Shown here: positions 7,963 to 14,302 of the stretch, in pieces
Position numbering within the stretch: position 1 is the stretch's first letter
Layout: the number at the start of each line of letters is the position of its first letter
Assembly: GCF_018853815.1 (NCBI RefSeq)
Contig: NZ_JAAOMP010000136.1
Span: forward strand, 1-33,535
Source: Acidithiobacillus sulfurivorans
GTDB lineage: Bacteria > Pseudomonadota > Gammaproteobacteria > Acidithiobacillales > Acidithiobacillaceae
Reading direction: 5' to 3'
DNA length: 33,535 nt
The notes under the pieces: generated by a model
Told to the model about the DNA's origin: nothing
What the model saw: the letters and a program-made list of their open reading frames with translations, nothing else
The model's database searches: none
Program-made: the position numbers and the translations under genes

Positions 7963-8374
7963 TTATAAAGTTGTATCAGAGCAATCTTTAAAGAGATTAA
8001 GAGCGTCGAGGCCAACGTCCGCTTCTAGTCTTTGCAGCCCTTCATCTACTACCCTTTCACCATTAAAACACATGACGCCATTGTTAAATCTACAATCAGC
8101 TAAAAAATGCCCCTGAGCACCTAGTCCAGGAATCATATTCAAACCACGCGCCGCGCTTCCATTGGGGTCAATGCGGGGGTTCCTCTGACGGATTTTCCTG
8201 CTGCACTGGGAAGAATTCTTCCACTAACTCAAACCCTTCATCTTCCGTTTCTTCAACGGCCCCGTTATTGAACCCCTGTTTGGTCGCAGTTTCCAGAACC
8301 TCCATGCATGCTATAGTGAAAGAACCTTGGCGTTGGGACTCGAATGATTGGACTATAGCGTTGAGTGCGAGCAT
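7963..8374 (-). pseudogene. small unknown gene, apparently frameshifted
   Basis: Two overlapping minus-strand frames look like one gene. The first runs from an ATG at 8374 to a TGA at 8168 (68 residues, acidic, Glu-rich in its second half). The second stays open for over 80 codons up to a TAA at 7963-7965 and includes DPNGSAARGLNMIPGLG and FLADCRFNNGVMCFNGERVV. The switch point lies at a run of five Cs near 8173, a typical place for an indel. Alternatively the second part is its own 57-residue gene from the ATG at 8136. A terminator lies downstream at 7788-7824. No family was recognised. Confidence 0.4.
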
Positions 8375-8412
8375 TCGCGGTACTTTCGGAAAATGATTGG
8401 GAGGGGGTAATC

Positions 8413-8550
8413 ATGGTCACTGCAAAACTCAATGCTCATGAAGTTTATATAGCCTATAATACCGCGCTCATTGGTAATGAGTCGGTTGCGGCAATGAATG
8501 CTGATCCGGAACACGACCCTAAACGGACGCGTTTGATAAGACTGGTTTAA
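8413..8550 (+). CDS. small unknown protein (45 aa)
   Basis: An ATG at 8413 follows GGGAGGGGG at good spacing and opens a 45-residue frame rich in Asn and charged residues (NAHEVYIAYNTALIG ... DPKRTRLIRLV). No domain or signal peptide was recognised. It is divergent from the frameshifted small gene and 72 bases upstream of the XRE regulator, so it may share that transcript. Its shortness keeps confidence low. Confidence 0.4.
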   Translation: MVTAKLNAHEVYIAYNTALIGNESVAAMNADPEHDPKRTRLIRLV

Positions 8551-8622
8551 ACCTTCAAGCTTTTTATTTTGACTTATGGATCCATCATAACCGTAAAAAT
8601 TTATCTGTGGAGAAAGCTAAGT

Positions 8623-8934
8623 ATGGTTTCTTATCATGAGGAGATGACGAAATCTATTAAGTTAAAATTGATTGAATGTATTAAAGATATGGTAGCGCAG
8701 ATAGGGTGGACGCAGACTGAAGCGGCTCATAACATGAATATCTCCAGGAGTCTATTTTGTAAAATGATGGGCGGACAAATCAAAGGTGTTAGCGAATGGC
8801 GGCTAATGGAGTGTCTTGCCGTGTTGGGAAGTGATATCAAGATCCTTATAATTCCAACACAGTGTAGCCAAGGAAAAATTGAGATGGAACGCATTTATGT
8901 GCCGTCCAAAAAAGAACAGCATCCTACCCTATAA
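8623..8934 (+). CDS. XRE-family helix-turn-helix protein
   Basis: A 103-residue protein whose centre reads GWTQTEAAHNMNISRSLFCKMMGG, a standard Cro/XRE helix-turn-helix: helix, recognition helix after NISRS, then a conserved Leu-rich helix (LMECLAVLGSDIKILI). The layout resembles the HigA-like antitoxins that pair with RelE-type toxins, but no toxin gene is adjacent. The ATG at 8623 is chosen because GGAGA lies nine bases upstream; ATGs at 8569 and 8644 have no suitable site. It probably regulates itself and neighbours. Confidence 0.65.
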   Translation: MVSYHEEMTKSIKLKLIECIKDMVAQIGWTQTEAAHNMNISRSLFCKMMGGQIKGVSEWRLMECLAVLGSDIKILIIPTQCSQGKIEMERIYVPSKKEQHPTL

Positions 8935-8989
8935 TGGGACGCAGATTAGAGCCAGTAGTTTAAGTTTCTGGCCTGGTTAGGCGAAGACG

Positions 8990-9150
8990 ATGAGGCGCAG
9001 CACAGCGGATATTGTATGTAGCGGCCTTCAAGGTAAGGTGGGGCTGGAGGCGTCCGAATCCTCAAAAAGCATCACGAGATTGCGCAGGAGCACAGGGTAC
9101 ACCCAGCGCAAGTGGGGCTACAGAAGAAGGAAGATGATTTCCCTCTAATC
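8990..9150 (+). pseudogene. IS3-family orfA remnant
   Basis: From the ATG at 8990 one frame gives MRRSTADIV then QGKVGLEAS, like the MRRS..FKAKVALEAL start of IS3/IS911 OrfA. A frame shift later, HEIAQEHRVHPAQVGLQKKE matches the OrfA helix-turn-helix (EIA..HGVHPNQVxxWKK). So a short 5' piece of an orfA remains with at least one indel and a lost Trp. No orfB is present. From here to the toxin gene at 9405 no other gene was seen. Confidence 0.55.
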
Positions 9151-9404
9151 AGTGCACATACCCGGAAGATCGCATAGACACATGAAATGCCTTAACAAAT
9201 ACCGGCAATAATTTCCGGCATACATGGAGGGTGTAGTTGACGCGGTTAACCAGACAACTCCTTTCAGCTACTGAATGACTGCAATCAGTCTGGGCCAGCC
9301 ATCAGACGGCGCTGTTTCCTGCGGTCCAGTTTGGAAACTGAGAAGTGCGGGACTAACAGACATCGTTATTTGACGCTACTATCGGATCGCGTTAGCATTC
9401 ACCG

Positions 9405-9686
9405 ATGATCATGAGCTTTGCGGACAAGCAAACCGCCGCAGTCTTCGCTGGCCTGAAAGTGCGCCGCTTTGGAACGGAATTATTGCGGATGGCGCAGCGG
9501 AAACTGGCACAGTTGCATCGCGCCGGCCGGATCGAAGATCTGGCTGTACCGCCAGGCAACCGCCTGGAGAAGTTCTCCAGCGATCGGAGCGGCCAATGGA
9601 GCATGCGCATCAATGACCAGTGGCGGATTTGCTTCGTATGGTGCGACAGCAACGCCTGGGACGTGGAGATCGTGGATTATCACTGA
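9405..9686 (+). CDS. higB: HigB-like RelE/ParE-family toxin
   Basis: A 93-residue protein starting with MIMSFADK and containing RKLAQLHRAGRIEDLAVPPG, RLEKFSSDRSGQWSMRINDQ and WRICFVW. This is the plasmid-maintenance killer (HigB) pattern of ribosome-dependent mRNA endonucleases; the RIN-QWRICF block holds the usual basic active-site residues. The C-terminal VEIVDYH is also typical. It precedes the higA antitoxin gene by 16 bases, toxin first, as in other higBA operons. Two in-frame ATGs (9405 and 9411) are possible. It looks intact. Confidence 0.85.
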   Translation: MIMSFADKQTAAVFAGLKVRRFGTELLRMAQRKLAQLHRAGRIEDLAVPPGNRLEKFSSDRSGQWSMRINDQWRICFVWCDSNAWDVEIVDYH

Positions 9687-9702
9687 TGGATGGAGGTATA
9701 TC

Positions 9703-10062
9703 GTGAGCATTCGTGTGGACGAGATCGAAAAGATGGATTTTTCCGATGTGGCGAATCTGCGCGAAGGTCGGTCTGCCCCCATTCACCCCGGCGAGATCTT
9801 GCTGGAAGACTTTCTGAAGCCGATGGGCATCACCCAGTATCGTCTAGCCAAGGAAATCGGCGTCCCGCAGCGCCGTATCGGGGAGATCGTGATGGGAAAG
9901 CGGGCCGTTACCCCGGATACCGGGCTGCGGCTGTCCCGGTTTTTCGGGATGAGCGACGGTTTCTGGGTGGGCCTGCAAACCGATTACGATCTCGCCGTGA
10001 CGCGCCACGCGATGCAGGCAGTTCTCAATAAGATTCAACGATACGACGTGCATGCGGCGTAA
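9703..10062 (+). CDS. higA: HigA antitoxin
   Basis: A 119-residue protein with the HigA signature HPGEILLEDFLKPMGITQYR, then LAKEIGVPQRRIGEIVMGKR, the Cro-type helix-turn-helix, and the tail FWVGLQTDYDL. It neutralises HigB and represses its own promoter in known systems. The start is the GTG at 9703 with GGAGGT five bases upstream; a longer frame from 9469 only overlaps the toxin gene. The N-terminal 25 residues before the HPGE motif are longer than in the shortest homologues. Confidence 0.85.
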   Translation: MSIRVDEIEKMDFSDVANLREGRSAPIHPGEILLEDFLKPMGITQYRLAKEIGVPQRRIGEIVMGKRAVTPDTGLRLSRFFGMSDGFWVGLQTDYDLAVTRHAMQAVLNKIQRYDVHAA

Positions 10063-10351
10063 CGACCAGAATCCGCTGGTAACGACTCCGGCAGGTTGAG
10101 TTTGCCACACTCTGTGGCAGGTGGGCTGAAAGGCTATATTGCAGCGGAAGCGATCATTCGGCGGATTGACCATCCTGTTCTCGAAACTCATCATTAATTT
10201 CTGTAATGTGCCGGCCAAGGTGGTACCAAAAATGCCTCCAAGCGTATCGACGAAGGTGCCAGCGGTTACGCATACGCCACCCAAGTTATCGAAACCTACT
10301 CCGGGTGAAACGATGAACCAGTTCGCATCTTGCTGTCTGAATAACGAGTAA
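10063..10351. other. intergenic stretch with hairpin after higA
   Basis: The stretch holds a perfect hairpin, TGCCACA at 10103-10109 and TGTGGCA at 10113-10119, without a T-run. A 70-codon plus-strand frame from 10139 and a long minus-strand frame overlapping higA are open but resemble nothing I know and have no ribosome sites. I see no gene that can be supported. Confidence 0.3.
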
Positions 10352-10555
10352 TCACAAAAATGTAAAACGGCTTGGTCTGCTCGGCATACTGAAGCCCAAA
10401 AAATCATTCCACAACTAGTTAAAAAATCTCCGTACAAAATTCTTATCAGAAAAGGCATTCCTCACGGTTATAAAACGCTCAGAGGCAATGTACAGGATAT
10501 TCCGGAAAGGATGCAAGAACGGGCACCTATTGGACTTGCTGAAATCAATGTGTAG
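10352..10555 (+). pseudogene. possible coding remnant, unknown
   Basis: Between a TAA at 10349-10351 and a TAG at 10553-10555 one frame is open for 67 codons without any good start. It reads like protein in its second half (IIPQLVKKSPYKILIRKG ... DIPERMQERAPIGLAEINV). It may be the tail of a deleted gene. No family was recognised, and chance is possible. Confidence 0.25.
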
Positions 10556-10626
10556 TCTCATATGGATACTGTCTATTTTGATGCTGCATAGGGCCTATAT
10601 TGAGGTCACCAATTCACGGAGAAAGA

Positions 10627-10947
10627 ATGTTTTTCTGGACGTTGTTTTTTGCTTTTCTGTTCACTACAATGGCTGGATTATCTTTGTTTCTTTTGGATGT
10701 ACGTCGTAATAGCCTCGCCGCATGGGTGCTGGTTGTGACACTTCTGCTTATGGCAGGGCAGCAATGGTCACAGCTGTTTTCTGCTACTGCTACAAAAGCG
10801 ATTAATCACCCAGGAATTTGGCTTTCGTTCTGGCCAGGCATTCTGGGGATTGCTGCGGCGGTTATTCTCGATGTCCGGTGGTGGGCGCGACTATTATTCA
10901 TGGGAGCAGGTTTTTTGGGGATTGCCTTGGCTGTTCTTAAGATATAG
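10627..10947 (+). CDS. small multi-pass membrane protein, unknown
   Basis: A 106-residue protein with three to four hydrophobic helices: residues about 2-22, 30-50, 60-80 and 85-105, separated by short loops (VRRNS, ATATKAINHPG, DVRWW). The ATG at 10627 has GGAGAA five bases upstream; a longer frame from 10600 lacks one. No family was recognised. It stands alone between a probable remnant and the CBS gene on the opposite strand. Confidence 0.55.
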   Translation: MFFWTLFFAFLFTTMAGLSLFLLDVRRNSLAAWVLVVTLLLMAGQQWSQLFSATATKAINHPGIWLSFWPGILGIAAAVILDVRWWARLLFMGAGFLGIALAVLKI

Positions 10948-11075
10948 CAAGTCAGCACAGCCATCTCTAACAAGGCCAAAGGTAGGAGTTGGTGCCAGTG
11001 ACTACGGTCTTTTCGGAGATTGCCCCGGTTGCTAAAATGACATGACTATTACGCCATCTGGAATCTCTCTAGCCC

Positions 11076-11669
11076 CTAATCATCCCGCGAAAGAATATGC
11101 TCCAACTCGGAAAAACTTTGCACCGCGTCACTGACCGAAAGTTCAAGATCGAGTTGACGGGCAATTTGGCTGATGGAGAAAACCCCTCTGATTTCCGTCT
11201 GCTGCATCCTATTCTCTCGAACCAAAGCATGTTGGCGACCCGCGTCACGCAAGGTAAGAACAATGTCCCCTACCATGGAACGCTCTACTTCAGACAAATC
11301 CAACACATCGATTTGATGTTGACCGATCATCACGTCCTGCACTGTAATTTCATCCCGAGTCAGGCCTTTTTCTGCCGCGATACGAATCGGCTTCTCTCCT
11401 GTGAGATCTCGAGCCGTTACCAATCCAATCAGGATGTCCGCATCGTCCAGAACAAAGAGCATCCGAACGCCCGTGTGAATCATGTGTTGTAAAGCATGAT
11501 CGATAGATGCTGAGGCTTTGGTGATAACGGCGGGAACGCGATGCAGGTCCGTCATACAATGGATAGCCGGGTCTTCAGGTGACACTTTGAGCGGAAGCCC
11601 GTCATCCATTAGACATAAGCGCGAACCCGGTGGAAGTCTATAATGTTTCAATGCCCGAAATGCCTTCAT
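11076..11669 (-). CDS. CBS-domain protein
   Basis: A 197-residue protein with paired CBS motifs: residues about 45-100 (VPAVITKASASIDHALQHMI ... MLFVLDDADILIGLVTARDL) and about 115-185 (ITVQDVMIG ... GVFSISQIARQLDL). CBS pairs bind adenine nucleotides or similar ligands and regulate a partner. No catalytic domain is fused, so it is a free-standing sensor whose partner is not evident here. The start is set at 11669 because AGGAG lies eight bases before that ATG; an ATG six codons upstream lacks a site. The convergent neighbour is the small membrane protein. Confidence 0.8.
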   Translation of the reverse strand: MKAFRALKHYRLPPGSRLCLMDDGLPLKVSPEDPAIHCMTDLHRVPAVITKASASIDHALQHMIHTGVRMLFVLDDADILIGLVTARDLTGEKPIRIAAEKGLTRDEITVQDVMIGQHQIDVLDLSEVERSMVGDIVLTLRDAGRQHALVRENRMQQTEIRGVFSISQIARQLDLELSVSDAVQSFSELEHILSRDD

Positions 11670-11830
11670 TACCGTATCTCCTATCATGCTTCACGATAAC
11701 CCGCTCAAATCAGTTTGCAGGGGTGCTCGATTGGTTTGAATGCCAGCAATGCCTCTCAACAAGCTTAAACTACTTTCTCAAATCTGGGGTCCACTATAGT
11801 GCTTAACCTCGTTGCGTGAAGGGCGCACCA

Positions 11831-12214
11831 CTAATTGCCTACGTAACCAAATTCTCCGCGCCATTGTCCATGTTTGATATCCAGACTCAGCCAGCGCGGC
11901 AGGAACGGTTCCACTCGTTTGATGGGGAAGGTTTGCAGATCGGGCACCGGTTGGTCGGATATCAGGCAGGTCTTCGTGCCGACGGCGCGGAACCCGATCC
12001 GTACTTGCTGTTCGCCGCCATCAAGCAGAAGGGCGTCAGGATGTTCTGACTCCAGGAAAAGCACCTGTTTGCGAATCATGCAACTGAACAGCAATTCAAG
12101 ATGCACCAGTAGTGGTGTCTCACGTTGCGCTAGCGCGCTTCGAGCAGCGGTGGTCAGGCGCAGTTCGATTGTACCGGAGTGCGTGCTGGATTGCGCCGAG
12201 GTGACATCACGCAT
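11831..12214 (-). CDS. unknown protein, last gene of PadR operon
   Basis: A 127-residue soluble protein starting MRDVTSAQSS, with no signal peptide. Segments such as TIELRLTTAARSALAQRETP and VRIGFRAVGTKTCLISDQP suggest a mixed alpha/beta fold, but I recognise no family. Its ATG overlaps the end of the carboxymuconolactone-decarboxylase-like gene by 8 bases, so translation is coupled and it belongs to the operon. A longer frame to 12358 exists only as an overlap and is not preferred. Confidence 0.55.
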   Translation of the reverse strand: MRDVTSAQSSTHSGTIELRLTTAARSALAQRETPLLVHLELLFSCMIRKQVLFLESEHPDALLLDGGEQQVRIGFRAVGTKTCLISDQPVPDLQTFPIKRVEPFLPRWLSLDIKHGQWRGEFGYVGN

Positions 12215-12596
12215 TGGTGTTGTCTCCTGTGGATTTCTGCAGAGCCTCGCTGACCACTTGGACACCGAGGTTGTAAGCTGGCATGCCGCCGACAATGGCT
12301 GCCGTTTCGCACACGCCGTGCAGATCAGGCGCGTCCGCGCCTGCCTGGATGGCGGCATGTGCGTGCATCAGGGCGGGTGCCTCACGGCCAAGTACCAGAA
12401 GCATGCCCAGGTGGACAAGCTGCTGGGTTTTGCATTCAAGCGGATTGTGATGGATCAGCGTGTCCCGCAGGTGCTCAATGGCCTCGAGAGCAGCCTCACG
12501 GCCAGCTCTGCGTGCCAGATCGATTCTCAGGTGTACGCTATCGGGGATATATCCGAATAGCTCCTTGTAACGTGTCTCAACGGGAGTTTCATTCAT
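12207..12596 (-). CDS. carboxymuconolactone decarboxylase/AhpD-like protein
   Basis: A 129-residue all-helical protein with the family pattern: ELFGYIPDSVHLRIDLARRA, CKTQQLVHLGMLLVLG and AIQAGADAPDLHGVCETAAI. Members include gamma-carboxymuconolactone decarboxylase and AhpD-like peroxidase partners. AhpD proteins have a CxxC pair; here there are single Cys only (CKT and VCE), so a CxxC disulfide reductase activity is unlikely. The gene starts within the stop of padR (ATGA overlap) and sits behind a class II aldolase gene. A role in breakdown of a small carboxylic or aromatic compound is inference. Confidence 0.75.
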   Translation of the reverse strand: MNETPVETRYKELFGYIPDSVHLRIDLARRAGREAALEAIEHLRDTLIHHNPLECKTQQLVHLGMLLVLGREAPALMHAHAAIQAGADAPDLHGVCETAAIVGGMPAYNLGVQVVSEALQKSTGDNTNA

Positions 12597-12973
12597 CTAG
12601 CGGATTCCTTAAGTGTTCGTGTGTTGCGGACCGGCAGTGCATCGTAGCGTTGGACAAAAAGATCGAGGGCTTGGCGGCGGCGCGCAATGTCCTCGCGCCA
12701 CTCTGCCAATTCGTCAAGACCCGCTGGGGTAATCTGGTAAACGCGGCGTGCCGCTCCAGAACCGACAGTGCTCCACTCCGAACGCAATGTGCCCCGTGCC
12801 TCCATCTCTCGCAGCAGTCGGTAGAGATTGCCGGCATCTACGGTGAGCCCTTCCGGCAGTAGTTCGTTGATGCTACGGTGAAGAGCGAGGCCATGCGCCG
12901 GCGCCTCCGCACAGAGGAGCAGCGCAAAGCTTGCCAGGTGTCGGCCTTGGCGATTTGATTCTTTGGGTCTCAA
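12593..12973 (-). CDS. PadR-family transcriptional regulator
   Basis: A 126-residue protein with a PadR winged helix: FALLLCAEAPAHGLALHRSI, then TVDAGNLYRLLREMEARGTL as recognition helix and wing, then AARRVYQITPAGLDELAEWR. PadR proteins repress genes for phenolic or other stress responses and their own operon. It overlaps the aldolase stop and the next gene's start by ATGA junctions, so it is inside the operon it likely controls. A matching palindrome lies at 13664-13684, just ahead of the first gene. Confidence 0.85.
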   Translation of the reverse strand: MRPKESNRQGRHLASFALLLCAEAPAHGLALHRSINELLPEGLTVDAGNLYRLLREMEARGTLRSEWSTVGSGAARRVYQITPAGLDELAEWREDIARRRQALDLFVQRYDALPVRNTRTLKESAR

Positions 12974-13632
12974 GACGCCTTCCGGAAACGTTGCATGCGT
13001 TCCGCCACTTCTTGATAAGCGGCATCAGGTAGGGCCTTTTCTCCGCCCAGCACGCGCGCATGCAATACCAGTTCTGCGGCCTCTTCCAATGCTGTCAGGC
13101 GGTTCAGTGCCACTTCAGGCGTCTCGCCCGTCACCAGTACGCCATGGTTGGCCAGCAGTACGGCTACCGTATCGGGCCTATCGAATGCCTCGAGTATGCC
13201 ATTTACCGATGCGCTCGAACCGCGCGGTGCCCAAGCGACGACGGGCACATCAGTATGCATGCCTTGGCGAAGCATTGGTTCGTAAACTGCGGGCACGGGC
13301 TGCTGGGCGACGGCGAACGCGGTGCTGTGGGCCGGGTGGCAGTGAATGATCGCACAGATGTCCGCACGATGCCGGTAAAGCCGGGTGTGCATCTCAATGA
13401 TTTCTCGGTAATTGGCATCGAAATCAGACTGCAGGCCTTCTGCCGCGACCGGAAGCCAGGAGAGGTCCTTTTCACCCAGATTGGCGACCGACCCGCCACG
13501 GGTGATAAGCAGGCGGTCGTCCTGCCGCGCAGAAAGATTGGCGTGTGCTCCACGGAACAGCAGACCTCGCTCACGCAGCGCATTGGCGGTACGAATCAGT
13601 TCCTGTGCCAGATTTGGTGTGTTGTCAGACAT
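12970..13632 (-). CDS. class II aldolase/adducin-family protein
   Basis: A 220-residue protein with the fuculose-phosphate aldolase fold: FRGAHANLSAR at residues 26-36 (phosphate site), ITRGG, then IIHCHPAHSTAFA near residue 92, whose two His would bind zinc, and LLANHGVLVTGET near residue 160 with a third His. It would cleave or decarboxylate a small sugar-derived or aldol substrate; the substrate cannot be told. It is the first of four translationally coupled genes with padR, a carboxymuconolactone decarboxylase-like gene and an unknown. Upstream lies a PadR-like palindrome. Confidence 0.85.
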   Translation of the reverse strand: MSDNTPNLAQELIRTANALRERGLLFRGAHANLSARQDDRLLITRGGSVANLGEKDLSWLPVAAEGLQSDFDANYREIIEMHTRLYRHRADICAIIHCHPAHSTAFAVAQQPVPAVYEPMLRQGMHTDVPVVAWAPRGSSASVNGILEAFDRPDTVAVLLANHGVLVTGETPEVALNRLTALEEAAELVLHARVLGGEKALPDAAYQEVAERMQRFRKAS

Positions 13633-13663
13633 ATATCACCTCACAGTTAGATGTTTATTGTTG

Positions 13664-13684
13664 GTATATGTAAATCACATATAC
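13664..13684. promoter_or_regulatory. palindrome, likely PadR operator
   Basis: GTATATGT and ACATATAC form perfect 8-base arms around AAATC, centred 42 bases before the aldolase start. PadR regulators commonly bind palindromes with ATGT/ACAT halves. Together with the padR gene in the operon this suggests autoregulation; binding is inferred. Confidence 0.55.
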
Positions 13685-13886
13685 ATGGCACAACAATACT
13701 CTTGGCCTTGAAGCAGTGCAAGCCATTTAGATCGTGAGGCGTAGCTGGCGGAGATGCGGCGCTTGTCGGTGGTATGAAGGTTGCCATAACTCGATTAGCG
13801 GCATGGGGATCTCTCTGCAAAAAGGTGCTGTTATTCAGCGCCATCAATTATCCACCTTGCAGCATCATAATTTTACCGCACCGTGA

Positions 13887-14054
13887 TTCGGAGTCGCCAA
13901 AATGACCACGGCGCTTCTCGATCGGCTGACCCACCACTGCAATGTTCTGGAGACCTGAAAAGATTCATACCGGTTCAAAAAACGTCGCAGTCCCCCTTTA
14001 AAAGTGGTCAAAAATACACGCTTTTACCTGGTCATTTTTAACCACTGTTTGACA
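13887..14054 (+). mobile_element. IS21-family remnant: istB 3' end plus terminus
   Basis: One frame reads FGVAKMTTALLDRLTHHCNV, then LET, a stop codon, and DSYRFKKR after one residue. This is the C-terminus of IstB, the helper ATPase of IS21 transposition, with Gly of ETGxDS turned into a stop. Behind it GTGGTCAAAAAT (14004-14015) and ATTTTTAACCAC (14034-14045) are inverted copies with one mismatch, and the block closes with TTGACA at 14049-14054, as expected for an IS21 end. The rest of the element (istA, other end) is missing. The DNA from 13690 to 13886 shows nothing else. Confidence 0.65.
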
Positions 14055-14302
14055 TGCAGTTCCTTTAATGACAACAAAAAAACTAAGGATGCTGCTGAAG
14101 ATGGCGATTAAGGGAATTTGTTGCGATAAAAATTCATCTGGGTAATGTGCTGTGGTATCGAGCAACAGATACCACAGCTGTACGACAGGGTTACCTACCG
14201 TCATAATGGCCTGGCATAACCTCGGACCTCCTCGCGCCACCGCATTAGACGCCCCAGCCTAACTGTCGGTACCATGTATCGGTTCACCGCAGCGAGGAAA
14301 CC
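14055..14302. repeat. intergenic stretch with strong hairpin upstream of helicase gene
   Basis: GCTGTGGTATC at 14149-14159 and GATACCACAGC at 14168-14178 form a perfect 11-base stem with an 8-base loop. No T-run follows, so an operator or RNA structure in the leader of the helicase gene is more likely than a terminator. No gene was seen in the stretch. Confidence 0.5.

Noticed and set aside
9844-10458. 204-codon minus-strand frame over higA and the gap behind it
   Set aside because: It overlaps the antisense of higA, shows no family resemblance and has no start signal; most likely a shadow of the coding strand.
11874-13650. several long plus-strand frames opposite the aldolase operon
   Set aside because: They lie antisense to four coupled genes with clear families and carry no recognisable domain of their own.
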